Below, in pieces: positions 28,935-37,696 of a DNA stretch of 64,000 nt. Numbering within the stretch: the first letter of the stretch is position 1; every line of letters begins with the position of its first letter. The translations under genes were made by a program, and so were the position numbers. Under the pieces are notes generated by a model, which was not told the origin of the DNA, searched no databases, and worked only from the letters and a program-made list of their open reading frames with translations. The stretch is from an uncultured Clostridia bacterium (GTDB taxonomy: Bacteria; Bacillota; Clostridia; Oscillospirales; Feifaniaceae). Where the stretch lies: positions 34,833-98,832 of the forward strand of contig CALWCA010000011.1 of assembly GCA_944376235.1 (NCBI GenBank), given 5' to 3'.

Positions 28935-29040
28935 AAAAATCCGACCGCCGCCGGCGGCGGGTGCAGGGAGGATTTTTTGGCGCAGCGGTCGGCAAAGCCA
29001 AGGCGGCGCCGACCGCCGCCGGCTGAGCCGGGCACCGCAA
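28935..29040. other. highly structured GC-rich insert between tRNA pieces
   Basis: This stretch has an AAAAAATCC / GGATTTTTT outer stem (about 28935-28978) around a CGCCGCCGGCGGCG palindrome, then a second hairpin with GCGGTCGG and CCGACCGC arms (28985-29016). No gene is seen. It separates the inverted and direct fragments of the tRNA-fMet copy. Confidence 0.55.
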
Positions 29041-29044
29041 GAGG

Positions 29045-29082
29045 CCCGAAGGTCGTAGGTTCAAATCCTGCCTCCGCAACCA
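29045..29082 (+). pseudogene. direct 38-base duplicate of the 3' part of tRNA-fMet
   Basis: Bases 29045-29082 are identical to 28789-28826 (anticodon 3' stem, variable loop, T arm, acceptor 3' strand and CCA), 256 bases downstream. The 5' half is missing, so it cannot fold as a tRNA. Exact duplication of a tRNA 3' end is the usual mark left by site-specific integration, but no integrase is nearby and the interval is only 218 bases. Confidence 0.9.
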
Positions 29083-29120
29083 AAAAAATCCCCCGGCCGG
29101 CCCGGCCGGGGGATTTTTTT
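29083..29120 (+). terminator. strong bidirectional terminator after the tRNA fragment
   Basis: AAAAAATCCCCCGGCC arm paired with GGCCGGGGGATTTTTTT. It follows the truncated tRNA copy directly, as if the original second tRNA gene had its own terminator. Confidence 0.85.
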
Positions 29121-29204
29121 GCTTTTGGGCGTCTGGAGCGGGAGTGTGCCCCCCGGTGCAGGCCGGGAAAAAGCGGACAGGAGGAATTTTCCAAGGGCAT
29201 GCTC

Positions 29205-29234
29205 TTGAAAACCATGCGTTAAAACGAATACAAT
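29205..29234 (+). promoter_or_regulatory. promoter of the two-HTH regulator
   Basis: TTGAAA (29205-29210), 18-base spacer, TACAAT (29229-29234), about 42 bases before the TTG start. Confidence 0.65.
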
Positions 29235-29275
29235 TGAGAAAAAGCCGAGGGGCATTGTGCGAAGGAGGAGAGAGC

Positions 29276-30490
29276 TTGGAATATCTTACATCGGAGCAGG
29301 CGGCGCAAAAATGGGGCATTTCCGTGCGGCTTGTTCAACGGCACTGTGCGGAGTGGCGCGTGGAGGGCGCTCGAAAGTTCGGCGGAACATGGGCCATCCC
29401 GGCCAAGGCCTCCAAGCCGGAGGACCCGCGAAGGAAAGGCGGCAGCGCGGCGCAGGCCTGTCCCCCGCCCTCCGGCAGACAGGCCTGCGGCACGTCCGCG
29501 CTGCTGATGCCTCTGCTCAACACGGCCTTTGTGCCGGGGAGCTGCCTGCGCAGCATTGAAGCCATGCAGGAGGGCCCGCAGCGGGAGCTCGCCCTTGCGG
29601 AGTATCACTATTTCAGGGGGGAGGCGCAGCAGGCCGTGCAGATGCTGCAGCCCTATCTGACAAGCCCCGACCTGTCTGCACGGCTCTCGGCCTGCCTGAT
29701 TTATGCCTATGCCAATCTCTCGGTCGGGCAAATCGCCCATGCCCGGTATGCACTGGCGCAGGTGCGCGCCCTTTTGGAGGGCATGGGGCCGGATACGCCG
29801 GCGCCGCTTCGCGCTGCGGGGGCGTTTGCGGCCTCGGCCGGCGCGGTGCTGCTGCATCTTCCCCTGCCCAAAGAGACGCCGGACGCCGGGGAGTATCTCC
29901 CCCTGCTGCCGCCGGGCCTTCGCGCCTTTGCGATCTATGTGCAGGCGCACAATGCCTATCTGCAGGGGGACTACGGCAAAAGCCTCGGCATGGCCGAGGC
30001 CACGCTGGCCATGCAGGGGGGAAGGTATCCCATCCCGGCCATCTACCTGCATCTGGCGGCGGTGATGGACTACATGAGCCTGCGTCAGACGGAACAGGCA
30101 AAGCGCCATCTGCTTGCGGCCTGGGAGATCGCCCGGCCCGACGATTTGATCGAGGGCTTCGGGGAGCACCACGGCCTGCTGGGCGGCATGCTGGAGGCCG
30201 TCATCAAAAAAGATTGGCCGCAGGACTTTAAGCGCATGATTGCCATCACCTATCGCTTTTCGGCCGGCTGGCGCAAGATTCACAACCCCGACACGGGGCA
30301 CGACGTGGCCGACAACCTCACCACCACCGAATTTGCCGCCGCCATGCTGGCGGCGCGCGGCTGGACCAACCAGGAAATCGGGGCGCAAATGAACATCTCC
30401 CCCAACACCGTCAAGCGCCACATCTCGCTGGCCCTGCAAAAGCTGGGCATCCGGCGCCGGCAGGAGCTCAGGCAGTTCCTGCTGCGGTGA
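29276..30490 (+). CDS. transcriptional regulator with N-terminal excisionase-like HTH and C-terminal LuxR HTH
   Basis: This 404-residue protein starts at TTG 29276, seven bases after AAGGAGG. Residues 1-40 (YLTSEQAAQKWGISVRLVQR, then a wing GARKFGGTWAIP) form a MerR/excisionase-like winged HTH. A long helical, TPR-like middle (about 90-330) follows. The C-terminus (about 340-404) is a LuxR-type HTH (AARGWTNQEIGAQMNISPNT, then VKRHISLALQKLGI). The middle may bind a ligand or partner. It has its own promoter and stands upstream of the SGNH/SLH gene in the same direction, 309 bases away; control of surface genes is a guess. No response-regulator receiver domain is present. Confidence 0.82.
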   Translation: MEYLTSEQAAQKWGISVRLVQRHCAEWRVEGARKFGGTWAIPAKASKPEDPRRKGGSAAQACPPPSGRQACGTSALLMPLLNTAFVPGSCLRSIEAMQEGPQRELALAEYHYFRGEAQQAVQMLQPYLTSPDLSARLSACLIYAYANLSVGQIAHARYALAQVRALLEGMGPDTPAPLRAAGAFAASAGAVLLHLPLPKETPDAGEYLPLLPPGLRAFAIYVQAHNAYLQGDYGKSLGMAEATLAMQGGRYPIPAIYLHLAAVMDYMSLRQTEQAKRHLLAAWEIARPDDLIEGFGEHHGLLGGMLEAVIKKDWPQDFKRMIAITYRFSAGWRKIHNPDTGHDVADNLTTTEFAAAMLAARGWTNQEIGAQMNISPNTVKRHISLALQKLGIRRRQELRQFLLR

Positions 30491-30799
30491 CGGCGCCGGG
30501 GGAAGACGCGCCGCCCCCTGCATGACCCGTTTTTTTGCCCCGGACGGGTGATGTCACGGGCGGGGGGCCGTGTTATAATAAATAAAATGAATCAATATGC
30601 AAAGCGCAGGCCGCAGCAGACGCGGAAGGGAAAAGCAGGGCCCGGGGCCCTGCTTCGGGTATGGGAAGCTCCCATACCCGAAAAACCTGTCTGCAGCCTG
30701 TGTACCAGTGTGCCGACCGCAAAGAGGGCGGCGCGCCGGGAAATCCCGCCCGCTTCCCCTTTTTGGGAAAGCCCAGTCAAAGAAGGAGGAGAACACCCC
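30491..30799 (+). other. leader region of the SGNH/SLH gene
   Basis: 309 bases without a gene. It includes a promoter (30551-30579), a 9-bp palindrome (30635-30653) and, immediately after it, a perfect 13-bp hairpin (30654-30666 with 30670-30682). The ribosome site AAGGAGGAG is at 30783-30791. The transcript leader would be about 215 bases. Confidence 0.55.
30551..30579 (+). promoter_or_regulatory. promoter of the SGNH/SLH gene
   Basis: ATGTCA (30551-30556), 17-base spacer, perfect TATAAT (30574-30579). The weak -35 box suggests activation by a regulator; the neighbouring two-HTH protein is a candidate. Confidence 0.6.
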
Positions 30800-33700
30800 A
30801 TGAAAAAACGTCTTATTGCGGCGCTGCTCAGTTTGTGCATGCTGCTTGGCATGGCGCCCTTGTCGGTGCTGGCCGCACAGCCGGTCTATGTGGCGCTGGG
30901 CGACAGCATCTCCACGGGCTACGGCCTGGATACGGAAGAGGCAGAGAAGTCCTTTGTCGAGCAGATTGCGGAGCAGCAGGAGCTGTCGGTGACCATGCTG
31001 GCGGCAGACGGCGAGACCACGGCCAGCCTGCTGGCAAAGCTGGCGGATGCCGACGGAGAGGTCGCAAAGGCCCTCGAGACGGCAGACGTCGTCACCCTCA
31101 CCATCGGCGGCAACGATTTCATGAACGCGCTCTACGAGTATATGGCTGAAGCCTATAACGCGGCAAACGGCACAAGCTTTACGGCAGAGCAGTTCAAGCA
31201 GGCGCTCGAGGGCAAAAATGAGGAGCCGGAGCAGGCCACGGCGCTCGCCTTTGTCACACAGAACATCTCCGGGTTTGCATTTGGGGTCGGCGGCACGCTG
31301 CTGACGCAGTTTGAAACTGCGCTGAACGCGATTGCTTCGGGCATCAGGGGGTATACCAAGGCCCCCGTCGTGGTGGCGACCCAGTATAACCCCTACCGCT
31401 TTGCAGCAGACGAGGTATCAGGCGAGCCGGCAACCACCGCGCAGGCCATTGCAAAAGCTTTTGACACTATGCTTGCCCGGATGAACGAAAAGATTAAAGC
31501 GCTGAAAGCGCGGGAAGGCTTTTTTACGGCGGATGTGTTCTCGGCCTTTGACGAGGCGCAGCAAAACCCCTGCAACGCTTCGTTTTTGTCCTCAAATCTT
31601 GATTTTCACCCCAACGCCTATGGGCATACGCTGATGGCGCAGACCGTTGGGGAGGTCGTGCAGTCGGCGCTGAGCGGCGGCACGGCGGAAAGCACCGACA
31701 TCACGGTGGGCGGCGTGACGCTGTCCTATGTCGATGCGCCGGTCTATGCCTCCACCGATGAGGATGGCAAGGTGACTTCTCTTGGGGAAAACGAGGGGGA
31801 TAAGCCCTGGAACATCAGGTGGAACGGGGAGGACGGCGTTCTGACGCTGGACGGCGCCGTGATCGCCGCGCCGGACGGAGCCTCCGAGGCCGTTGCTTTT
31901 AAGGGAGATCTGGTGATTTTTCTGCAAGAGAGTGACAGCCGTGTGGAGGGAACCGTTCGGGCCGGCGGCAGTCTGACGGTTTCGGGCAGCGTCGGCTCTG
32001 TTTCGGACACCGGTCTTGAGATCACCGGCGGTGAAGGGAGCCAGGCTGTCAGCACGGAAGACACCTCCGCAGGGCAGAGCAGCCCCCTGACCGTGCGGCC
32101 TGCCGGCGACGGGGCCATGGCCGTCTGGCAGGGGGAGGATGCCGGCACCGCCGAAGAGCTCTATTACTCCCCCTTTGCTTCGCAAAAAGAGACCACGGTT
32201 TCGGGCCGCTATGTCAGATTTGAAATGAAGGGATATCCCTTTGTGCTCCCTGAACGCCTTGTCTATGACAAGAACAGCCTCAACGACCTCTTCCTTGGCC
32301 TGTACATTGGCGGAAGGGAAGTCAGCAGCCTTTCCCTGGGAGGGGAGGATCTGGTTTGTGAGGAGCAGTATGAAGTCCTTTCCTCCATCGGCTCGCTCAC
32401 GCTGAAAAGGGATTTTGTTGACGGGCTGGAAGCCGGAGAGCACACCCTGACCCTGATGTTTGATGACAACAGCAGCGTGGAGCTCGCTCTTGTGATCCCC
32501 GAGGTCTATACTCTCACGATTGAGGTCACCCCTGAGGAAGGCGGAAGCTGCTGGCTTGTGGAAGACGACAGCATAGGGGCGACGTCCGTGGACGAAACCT
32601 ACTACGTCGTGGTGGGCGAGAAGGTCTCGTTCCTTGCCGAACCGGACTGGGACTACCGTTTTGTTCGGTGGGAGAAGGACGGAGAATTGGTGTCTGAGGA
32701 CATAAGATATACCTTCACGCCGGAGGACGACTGCACCCTGACCCTGGTGTTTGAAGAGGTGTACTATGAGCTGGAAGCCGACCCCGCCAGCGTCAGCTTT
32801 GGCAGCGTGACCCCGGACTACACGCAGCCGGAGGCAAAGAAAGTGTCCATCACCAACAACGGGAATGAGTGGGTATCCCTGGGGTACCTTTCCATGCCCG
32901 ATAATTTTGAAATCACCTGGCCCGAGGAGCCCGAGTGGCCCGAAATGCTTGGCCTTGATCCGGGCGAGACCCTTTCCTTCCAGGTCGTTCCCAAGGCGGG
33001 GCTTGACGTGGGACGTTACAGCGAGACCTTTACGGTGTATGCCAATCTCATGCTACAGCCCAGGGCGATGAGCGCCTTGACGGAAAGGTCGGCGGAAGAA
33101 GAGGGCTATCTGTGGAATACTAAGGTGGAAATTGAGCTCTCCTTCACCGTGAGAAACAGATCAAACGGCAGTGGCGGTGGCGGCGGCCCGGTCTCGTATA
33201 CGCTTTCGTTTGAGACCGGCGAAGGCAGCAAGGTCGACAGCGTGACCAAGGTTTCCGGAACCACCGTGGATCTTGACGACTACGTTTCCACCCGCGAGGG
33301 CTACGAGTTTACCGGCTGGTACGATGACCGCGAGACAACCGAAAAGATTGGCTCGGTGACGCTGCGGGGCGATAAGACAGTCTATGCCGGCTGGGAGAAG
33401 ACCGACGGGAAGGACGACGAAGAGGCCGACGACGAAAAGGCCTCCTTTGACGACGTTTTGCCCGGTCACTGGGCCTATGAGGCGGTGGAGTACGTCAGGC
33501 AGAAGGGCCTTATGTCGGGCGTCGGCGGCGGCAGCTTCGGCGTTGACCAGACCACCACGCGCGCCATGTTGGTTACAATCCTTTACCGGCTAGAGGGTGA
33601 GCCTGAGCTTGAAGGCACGGGTACCATCCGCTTCTCCGACGTGGAGGATGACGCATGGTATGCCAAAGGGGTATACTGGGCGGCCGAAAAGGGCATTGTC

Positions 33701-34006
33701 AACGGCGACGGCGAGGGGAATTTCATGCCGAACGACCCTGTCACCCGTGAGCAGATGGCGGCCATTTTCCACCGGTATGCCGGATATAAGGGCTACGACG
33801 TGACGGCGCAGGGCGACCTGTCTGCCTTCACCGACGCAGACAGCGTGAGCGACTGGGCGCGCGAGCCCTTGGTCTGGGCCGTGGATAAGGGGCTCATCAA
33901 CGGCATGGGCGACGGAACGGTCAACCCCAGAGGGACGGCCACCCGCGCCCAGACGGCAGCCATTCTCATGCGCTTTTGCGAAACCGTGGCAAAGCCCCAG
34001 CAGTAA
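30800..34006 (+). CDS. secreted SGNH/GDSL hydrolase with SLH anchor
   Basis: This 1068-residue protein starts at ATG 30800 with AAGGAGGAG upstream and a signal peptide ending near VLAAQ. Residues about 28-290 are an SGNH hydrolase: block I GDSISTGYG (Ser nucleophile), block III TIGGNDF (Gly, Asn), and block V DFHPNAYGH (Asp-His). Such enzymes remove acyl or acetyl groups from glycans, peptidoglycan or lipids. A long beta-rich region follows, then a bacterial repeat (TLTIEVTPEEGGSCW), an Ig-like strand region, a glycine-rich linker (GSGGGGG), an InlB repeat (GYEFTGWYDDRETTEK), and three SLH repeats at about 875-1068. The hydrolase is thus tethered to the wall. The substrate cannot be told. Confidence 0.86.
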   Translation: MKKRLIAALLSLCMLLGMAPLSVLAAQPVYVALGDSISTGYGLDTEEAEKSFVEQIAEQQELSVTMLAADGETTASLLAKLADADGEVAKALETADVVTLTIGGNDFMNALYEYMAEAYNAANGTSFTAEQFKQALEGKNEEPEQATALAFVTQNISGFAFGVGGTLLTQFETALNAIASGIRGYTKAPVVVATQYNPYRFAADEVSGEPATTAQAIAKAFDTMLARMNEKIKALKAREGFFTADVFSAFDEAQQNPCNASFLSSNLDFHPNAYGHTLMAQTVGEVVQSALSGGTAESTDITVGGVTLSYVDAPVYASTDEDGKVTSLGENEGDKPWNIRWNGEDGVLTLDGAVIAAPDGASEAVAFKGDLVIFLQESDSRVEGTVRAGGSLTVSGSVGSVSDTGLEITGGEGSQAVSTEDTSAGQSSPLTVRPAGDGAMAVWQGEDAGTAEELYYSPFASQKETTVSGRYVRFEMKGYPFVLPERLVYDKNSLNDLFLGLYIGGREVSSLSLGGEDLVCEEQYEVLSSIGSLTLKRDFVDGLEAGEHTLTLMFDDNSSVELALVIPEVYTLTIEVTPEEGGSCWLVEDDSIGATSVDETYYVVVGEKVSFLAEPDWDYRFVRWEKDGELVSEDIRYTFTPEDDCTLTLVFEEVYYELEADPASVSFGSVTPDYTQPEAKKVSITNNGNEWVSLGYLSMPDNFEITWPEEPEWPEMLGLDPGETLSFQVVPKAGLDVGRYSETFTVYANLMLQPRAMSALTERSAEEEGYLWNTKVEIELSFTVRNRSNGSGGGGGPVSYTLSFETGEGSKVDSVTKVSGTTVDLDDYVSTREGYEFTGWYDDRETTEKIGSVTLRGDKTVYAGWEKTDGKDDEEADDEKASFDDVLPGHWAYEAVEYVRQKGLMSGVGGGSFGVDQTTTRAMLVTILYRLEGEPELEGTGTIRFSDVEDDAWYAKGVYWAAEKGIVNGDGEGNFMPNDPVTREQMAAIFHRYAGYKGYDVTAQGDLSAFTDADSVSDWAREPLVWAVDKGLINGMGDGTVNPRGTATRAQTAAILMRFCETVAKPQQ

Positions 34007-34364
34007 CAGGGCAGGTTTTACCGGCCTCCCTTGAGGGCCGGGAAATGCCTGACCGTCCAAAAGGGGTCCGAAGAGAATCTCTCTTCGGACCCCTTTTTGC
34101 GTCTTTCGGGAGGCCTCCTGCGGCACAGGGCCCTTTGGGGAAAATAGCGCAAGACTGCACCGGCGGCCCCGCCGCAGGGCGCAAAAGGGCTTTTTCGCTG
34201 CCCTTTGCCGCAGGGCAAAGGCCGCCCGGCCAAAGCAAAAGCTTTGGCCGGGCGGCTTTTAGGAAAGGGCCCCGTTTTGAAGGGGAGGGTGCAGCGAAAG
34301 CAGGGCACACGCTCCCGGGCGGGGCCCCTTGATGCGGTTTTCCACAGTGCGGCGAGCAGCTGCG
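34007..34364. other. convergent intergenic region with two terminators
   Basis: About 360 bases between the SLH gene (plus) and the FAD oxidoreductase (minus), with no gene. The stem at 34059-34098 (17 bp, then T5) ends the SLH transcript. A second 15-bp stem (34221-34235 with 34242-34256) followed by TTTT sits closer to the FAD gene and can act in either direction. Confidence 0.6.
34059..34098 (+). terminator. terminator of the SGNH/SLH gene
   Basis: A 17-bp stem (AAAAGGGGTCCGAAGAG with its complement) and a T5 tail, about 50 bases after the stop. Confidence 0.9.
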
Positions 34365-35777
34365 CTATGGCAGCAGGCCCTCCTCTGCGGCCAGGCGGCG
34401 TCCCATGAGGACCCCCATGGCCGAGGCCATCATGAGCCCACGGGTCCAGCCGCTCGAGTCGCCCAGGCAGTGCAGCCCCTCGATGGAGGTGTTGAAGTCG
34501 GTGTCCATCTTGACGCGGTTGCTGTAGAACTTGAGCTCGGGAGAGTAGAGCAGCGTCTCGTTGGAGGCAAAGCCCGGCACCACCTCGTCGACGGCCTGGA
34601 TGAAATTGATGATGTTGAGCATGGCGCGGTAGGGCATGGCGGCCGTGATGTCGCCGGCGACGGCGTCGGGCAGCGTGGGGCGCACGTTGCTCTGCGCCAG
34701 CTCCTTGGGCCAGGTGCGCTTGCCGTCGAGAATGTCGCCGTAGCGCTGCACGAGGATGTGGCCGGCGCCCAGCATGTTGGTCAGCTCGCCCACCTTCTGT
34801 GCGTAGGCGATGGGCTGGTTGAAGGGCTGGTTGAAGTTGTGGGAGCACAGGATGGCCACGTTGGTGTTGGGGGATTTTTTCTCCTTGTAGGAGTGCCCGT
34901 TGACCACCGCCAGGTCGTTGTCGTAATTTTCCTGGCTCACAAAGCCGCCGGGATTCTGGCAGAAGGTGCGCACCTTATTTTTGAAGGGGCGGGGGTAGCC
35001 GATGAGCTTGGATTCATAGAGCACTTCGTTGACCAGCTCCATGACCTCGCTGCGCACCTCGACGCGCACGCCGATGTCCACGGTGCCGGGCTGATGGGCG
35101 ATGCCGTGCTCGGCGCAAATTTTTTCCAGCCAGTCTGCGCCGCGCCGTCCCGTGGCGACGATGGTGTGCTGCGCGCGCAGCTCCCGCTCGCCCGACGGGC
35201 CCGACAGCAGGATGCCCACGCAGCGCGAGCCCTCGATGAGCAGATCGCGGCACTCGTGTCCAAAGAGGATTTCCACGCCGGCGTCGAGCAGGTAGTGCTC
35301 GATGTCTTCATAGATCTTCTGGGCGCGCTCGGTGCCCAGATGCCGGATGGGGCAGTCGACCAGCTTGAGGCCGGCGCGAATGGCGCGTTTGCGGATTTTT
35401 TTGAGCTCCTCCCCCTCGGCAACGCCTTCCACCTTTTGGTCGGCGCCAAACTCGAGGTAAATGGAGTCGGTATAATCAATGGTCTCCTGTGCCAGTGTCT
35501 CGCCGATCAGGGAGGGCAGGTCTCCCCCCACTTCGCAGGAGAGCGAGAGCTTGCCGTCGGAAAAGGCGCCGGCCCCGGAAAAGCCGGTAGTGATGTGACA
35601 ATAGGGCTTGCAGTTGACGCAGCGCCCCGTGACCGCCTTGGGGCAGTGGCGGTTTTCCACTGCCTGCCCCTTTTCCACAATGGTGATGTGCCGTCGGCTG
35701 CCGTGGCGCAGCAGCTCGATGGCCGTGAAAATTCCCGCCGGGCCGGCGCCGACGATGACGATGTCGTTGTGTTTCAA
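34365..35777 (-). CDS. NAD(P)/FAD-dependent oxidoreductase, COG2509-like
   Basis: This 470-residue cytosolic flavoprotein begins with the dinucleotide fold IVIVGAGPAGIFTAIEL (residues about 5-21). A cysteine-bearing segment CPKAVTGRCVNCKPYCHITTG lies near 45-65 and an ATGRRGADWL motif near 210; the C-terminus has LGDSSGWTRGLMMASAMG, the second FAD contact. This pattern fits the uncharacterised FAD-dependent dehydrogenase family widespread in Firmicutes. Start TTG 35777 has AGGAG eight bases upstream. The cysteine cluster may hold a metal or take part in redox chemistry. Substrate unknown. Confidence 0.83.
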   Translation of the reverse strand: MKHNDIVIVGAGPAGIFTAIELLRHGSRRHITIVEKGQAVENRHCPKAVTGRCVNCKPYCHITTGFSGAGAFSDGKLSLSCEVGGDLPSLIGETLAQETIDYTDSIYLEFGADQKVEGVAEGEELKKIRKRAIRAGLKLVDCPIRHLGTERAQKIYEDIEHYLLDAGVEILFGHECRDLLIEGSRCVGILLSGPSGERELRAQHTIVATGRRGADWLEKICAEHGIAHQPGTVDIGVRVEVRSEVMELVNEVLYESKLIGYPRPFKNKVRTFCQNPGGFVSQENYDNDLAVVNGHSYKEKKSPNTNVAILCSHNFNQPFNQPIAYAQKVGELTNMLGAGHILVQRYGDILDGKRTWPKELAQSNVRPTLPDAVAGDITAAMPYRAMLNIINFIQAVDEVVPGFASNETLLYSPELKFYSNRVKMDTDFNTSIEGLHCLGDSSGWTRGLMMASAMGVLMGRRLAAEEGLLP

Positions 35778-35938
35778 AACAGTCAGGCTCCTTTTTCTGA
35801 AAGGCCTCCGGCGCATGCGGGGGCCGGGGAATGTTTTTTTCCTCCTGTCTTGGGCAGGGAAGAGCCCGCGCGGCGGCCCGCCGGGGCGCCGTGCGGGAAG
35901 GGCGGCGGCCGAAGGTGCGGCAGCGCCGCAGGGGACGG

Positions 35939-36517
35939 TCAGATGCCGGCGCAGGCCGCTTCGACGTCGTCCTCGCAGGCCTTCATGGCCTCAAGCGTTT
36001 GGGCCAGCAGCTCGTCGAGCTCCCAGCCCAGCATCTCGGCGCCCTGACGGATGACGTCTCTGGAGACGCCGGCGGCAAACTTCTTGTCCTTGAATTTCTT
36101 TTTGAGGCTCGACAGCTCCATGTCCTTGGCGGACTTGGAGGGCCGCATGAGGGCCGCCGACCAAATCAGGCCGGTCAGCTCGTCGACGGCGAAGAGCACT
36201 TTTTCCATCTGGAGCTCGGGCTCCACGTCGCTGCACAGGCCGTAGCCGTGGCTGACGACGGCGTGGATCAGGTCTTCGCCGCAGCCCGCCTCGCGCAGCA
36301 GCTCGGGGGCCTTTTGGCAGTGCTGCTCGGGAAAGCTGCCGTAGTCCACGTCGTGCAGCAGGCCCACCGTTTTCCAGAAGGTCTCGTCCTCGCCGCTTTG
36401 CCTGGCAAACCAGCCCATGACGGCCTCCACCGTCAAAGCGTGGCGCAGCAGGAAGGGCTCCTTGTTGTATTGCCTCAGCAGCGCAAGCGCCGCCTCGCGG
36501 GAAATGGTTTCGCTCAT
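35939..36517 (-). CDS. HD-domain phosphohydrolase
   Basis: This 192-residue protein has the metal motif of HD hydrolases: H26 in LLRHALTVEAVM, the H55-D56 pair in GLLHDVDYG, and a further His in HAVVSHGYG. These families cut phosphate esters of nucleotides or signalling molecules; the exact substrate is unknown. AAAAGGAGG precedes ATG 36517. It may share a transcript with the phosphatase upstream (88-base gap). Confidence 0.85.
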   Translation of the reverse strand: MSETISREAALALLRQYNKEPFLLRHALTVEAVMGWFARQSGEDETFWKTVGLLHDVDYGSFPEQHCQKAPELLREAGCGEDLIHAVVSHGYGLCSDVEPELQMEKVLFAVDELTGLIWSAALMRPSKSAKDMELSSLKKKFKDKKFAAGVSRDVIRQGAEMLGWELDELLAQTLEAMKACEDDVEAACAGI

Positions 36518-36604
36518 GGCAAAATGCCTCCTTTTATATCCTTTTATAAGGTGAAGTATCGCATTTGAAGGAAAAACGCGTTGGGAAATGCCGCCTCCTG
36601 CACC

Positions 36605-37339
36605 CTATTCAAGCAGCAGCGAGACAAGCCGACGGCTCTTTTCCGCCTCGAACCCGAAGCGGCAAAGGCAGGCCGCCGCGCCGCCGTAAGACTCCTGCAG
36701 GTGGTCAAGAAAGTGCTCGATGGTCTCCGGCGTGCTGCGCAGCACCGATTTGGGCCGCAGGGGCGAGTCTTCGGGCAGGGCGGCAATTTTGGGCCGAAGG
36801 TGGATTTCGGTGACGGCGTAGTCGGCCACGATGTCGGCCCGCGCCACGCCGCACAGCTCAAGCGCCATGGCGGCAATCACGCCGGTGCGGTCTTTCCCCG
36901 CCGTGCAGTGGAAGACCACGCCGCCGCGTGCAAGCCCTTCGAGGATGGCCTCAAACACCTGGACAAAGCGGTGCCCGCTGCAGTCGAGCATGGTGCTGTA
37001 GAGGATGCTCAGGCTGTGCAGGAAGGAATCGTGCAGAGGTATGCCCATGCGCGAGGAGAGCTGGTCGGCATCCCCCAGCAGCGAGATGTTGACATACCGT
37101 ACGCCGGGCACGTCTAAAAAGGAGCTCGGCACGCGCAGGCATTCGTCGGGCCCGCGCAGGTCGATGACGGTGCGCACGCCGGCCGCAAGGACGGCGGCGA
37201 TGTCCATGTCGGGCAGCGCCCCCAGCAGGTCGGCGCGCCACAGCCGGCCGAAGGCCGTCGTACCGCCGGCTGCGGCGTAGCCGCCCAGGTCGCGCATGTT
37301 GTAGACGCTTGCCAGAGGCAGGCGTCGCAGGTGGGGCAT
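36605..37339 (-). CDS. tyrosine-protein phosphatase (Y_phosphatase3-like)
   Basis: This 244-residue protein carries the P-loop HCTAGKDRTG, giving nucleophile C145 and R151, and the upstream family motif NMRDLGGYAAAGGTTAFGRLWR (about 14-35) with a general-acid region TVIDLRGPDE. It should remove phosphate from tyrosine, or possibly phosphoinositides or other small molecules as in relatives. Start ATG 37339 follows GGGAGGTGA. It has its own promoter and stands divergent to proS. Confidence 0.9.
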   Translation of the reverse strand: MPHLRRLPLASVYNMRDLGGYAAAGGTTAFGRLWRADLLGALPDMDIAAVLAAGVRTVIDLRGPDECLRVPSSFLDVPGVRYVNISLLGDADQLSSRMGIPLHDSFLHSLSILYSTMLDCSGHRFVQVFEAILEGLARGGVVFHCTAGKDRTGVIAAMALELCGVARADIVADYAVTEIHLRPKIAALPEDSPLRPKSVLRSTPETIEHFLDHLQESYGGAAACLCRFGFEAEKSRRLVSLLLE

Positions 37340-37392
37340 GGCTTGTCACCTCCCTTGCGAATGGAATTTGCACGACAAAAAATGCTGAAATT

Positions 37393-37421
37393 ATTATATC
37401 GGTTTTGAAGCATAAAAACAA
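37393..37421 (-). promoter_or_regulatory. promoter of the tyrosine phosphatase gene
   Basis: Minus-strand TTGTTT (37421-37416), 17-base spacer, TATAAT (37398-37393). Confidence 0.75.
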
Positions 37422-37597
37422 GAGAAACGCCATAAGGGCGGAAACGGAAGGCGGCCGGGAGGAAAAAGCACCCGGGCCGCCCGTGCCCTTGGCCGGGCAA
37501 AACAAAAAAAACAGGCCGGGGCCTGTGCGGGCAGCCCAAAAGGGGCGGGGAGGGCAAACAAAGGGCAAAAGAAGCCGAAGTTTTTGAGGGGTTTCTC

Positions 37598-37626
37598 TTG
37601 TCGGGGACGAAAATATCTAGTATAAT
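37598..37626 (+). promoter_or_regulatory. proS promoter
   Basis: TTGTCG (37598-37603), 17-base spacer, TATAAT (37621-37626). The start near 37633 leaves a 64-base leader, too short for a T-box. It also rules out the in-frame codons between 37598 and 37630 as the gene start. Confidence 0.85.
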
Positions 37627-37696
37627 GAGCTGTATGAATACCGGGAAGAGGTGCAGGCAGGTCCCGCCCCTTTTCCTACAGGAGTGTTGGAACGAC

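Noticed and set aside
37598..37696. N-terminal extension of ProRS from a codon at 37598
   Set aside because: The consensus proS promoter occupies 37598-37626, so these bases are not translated.
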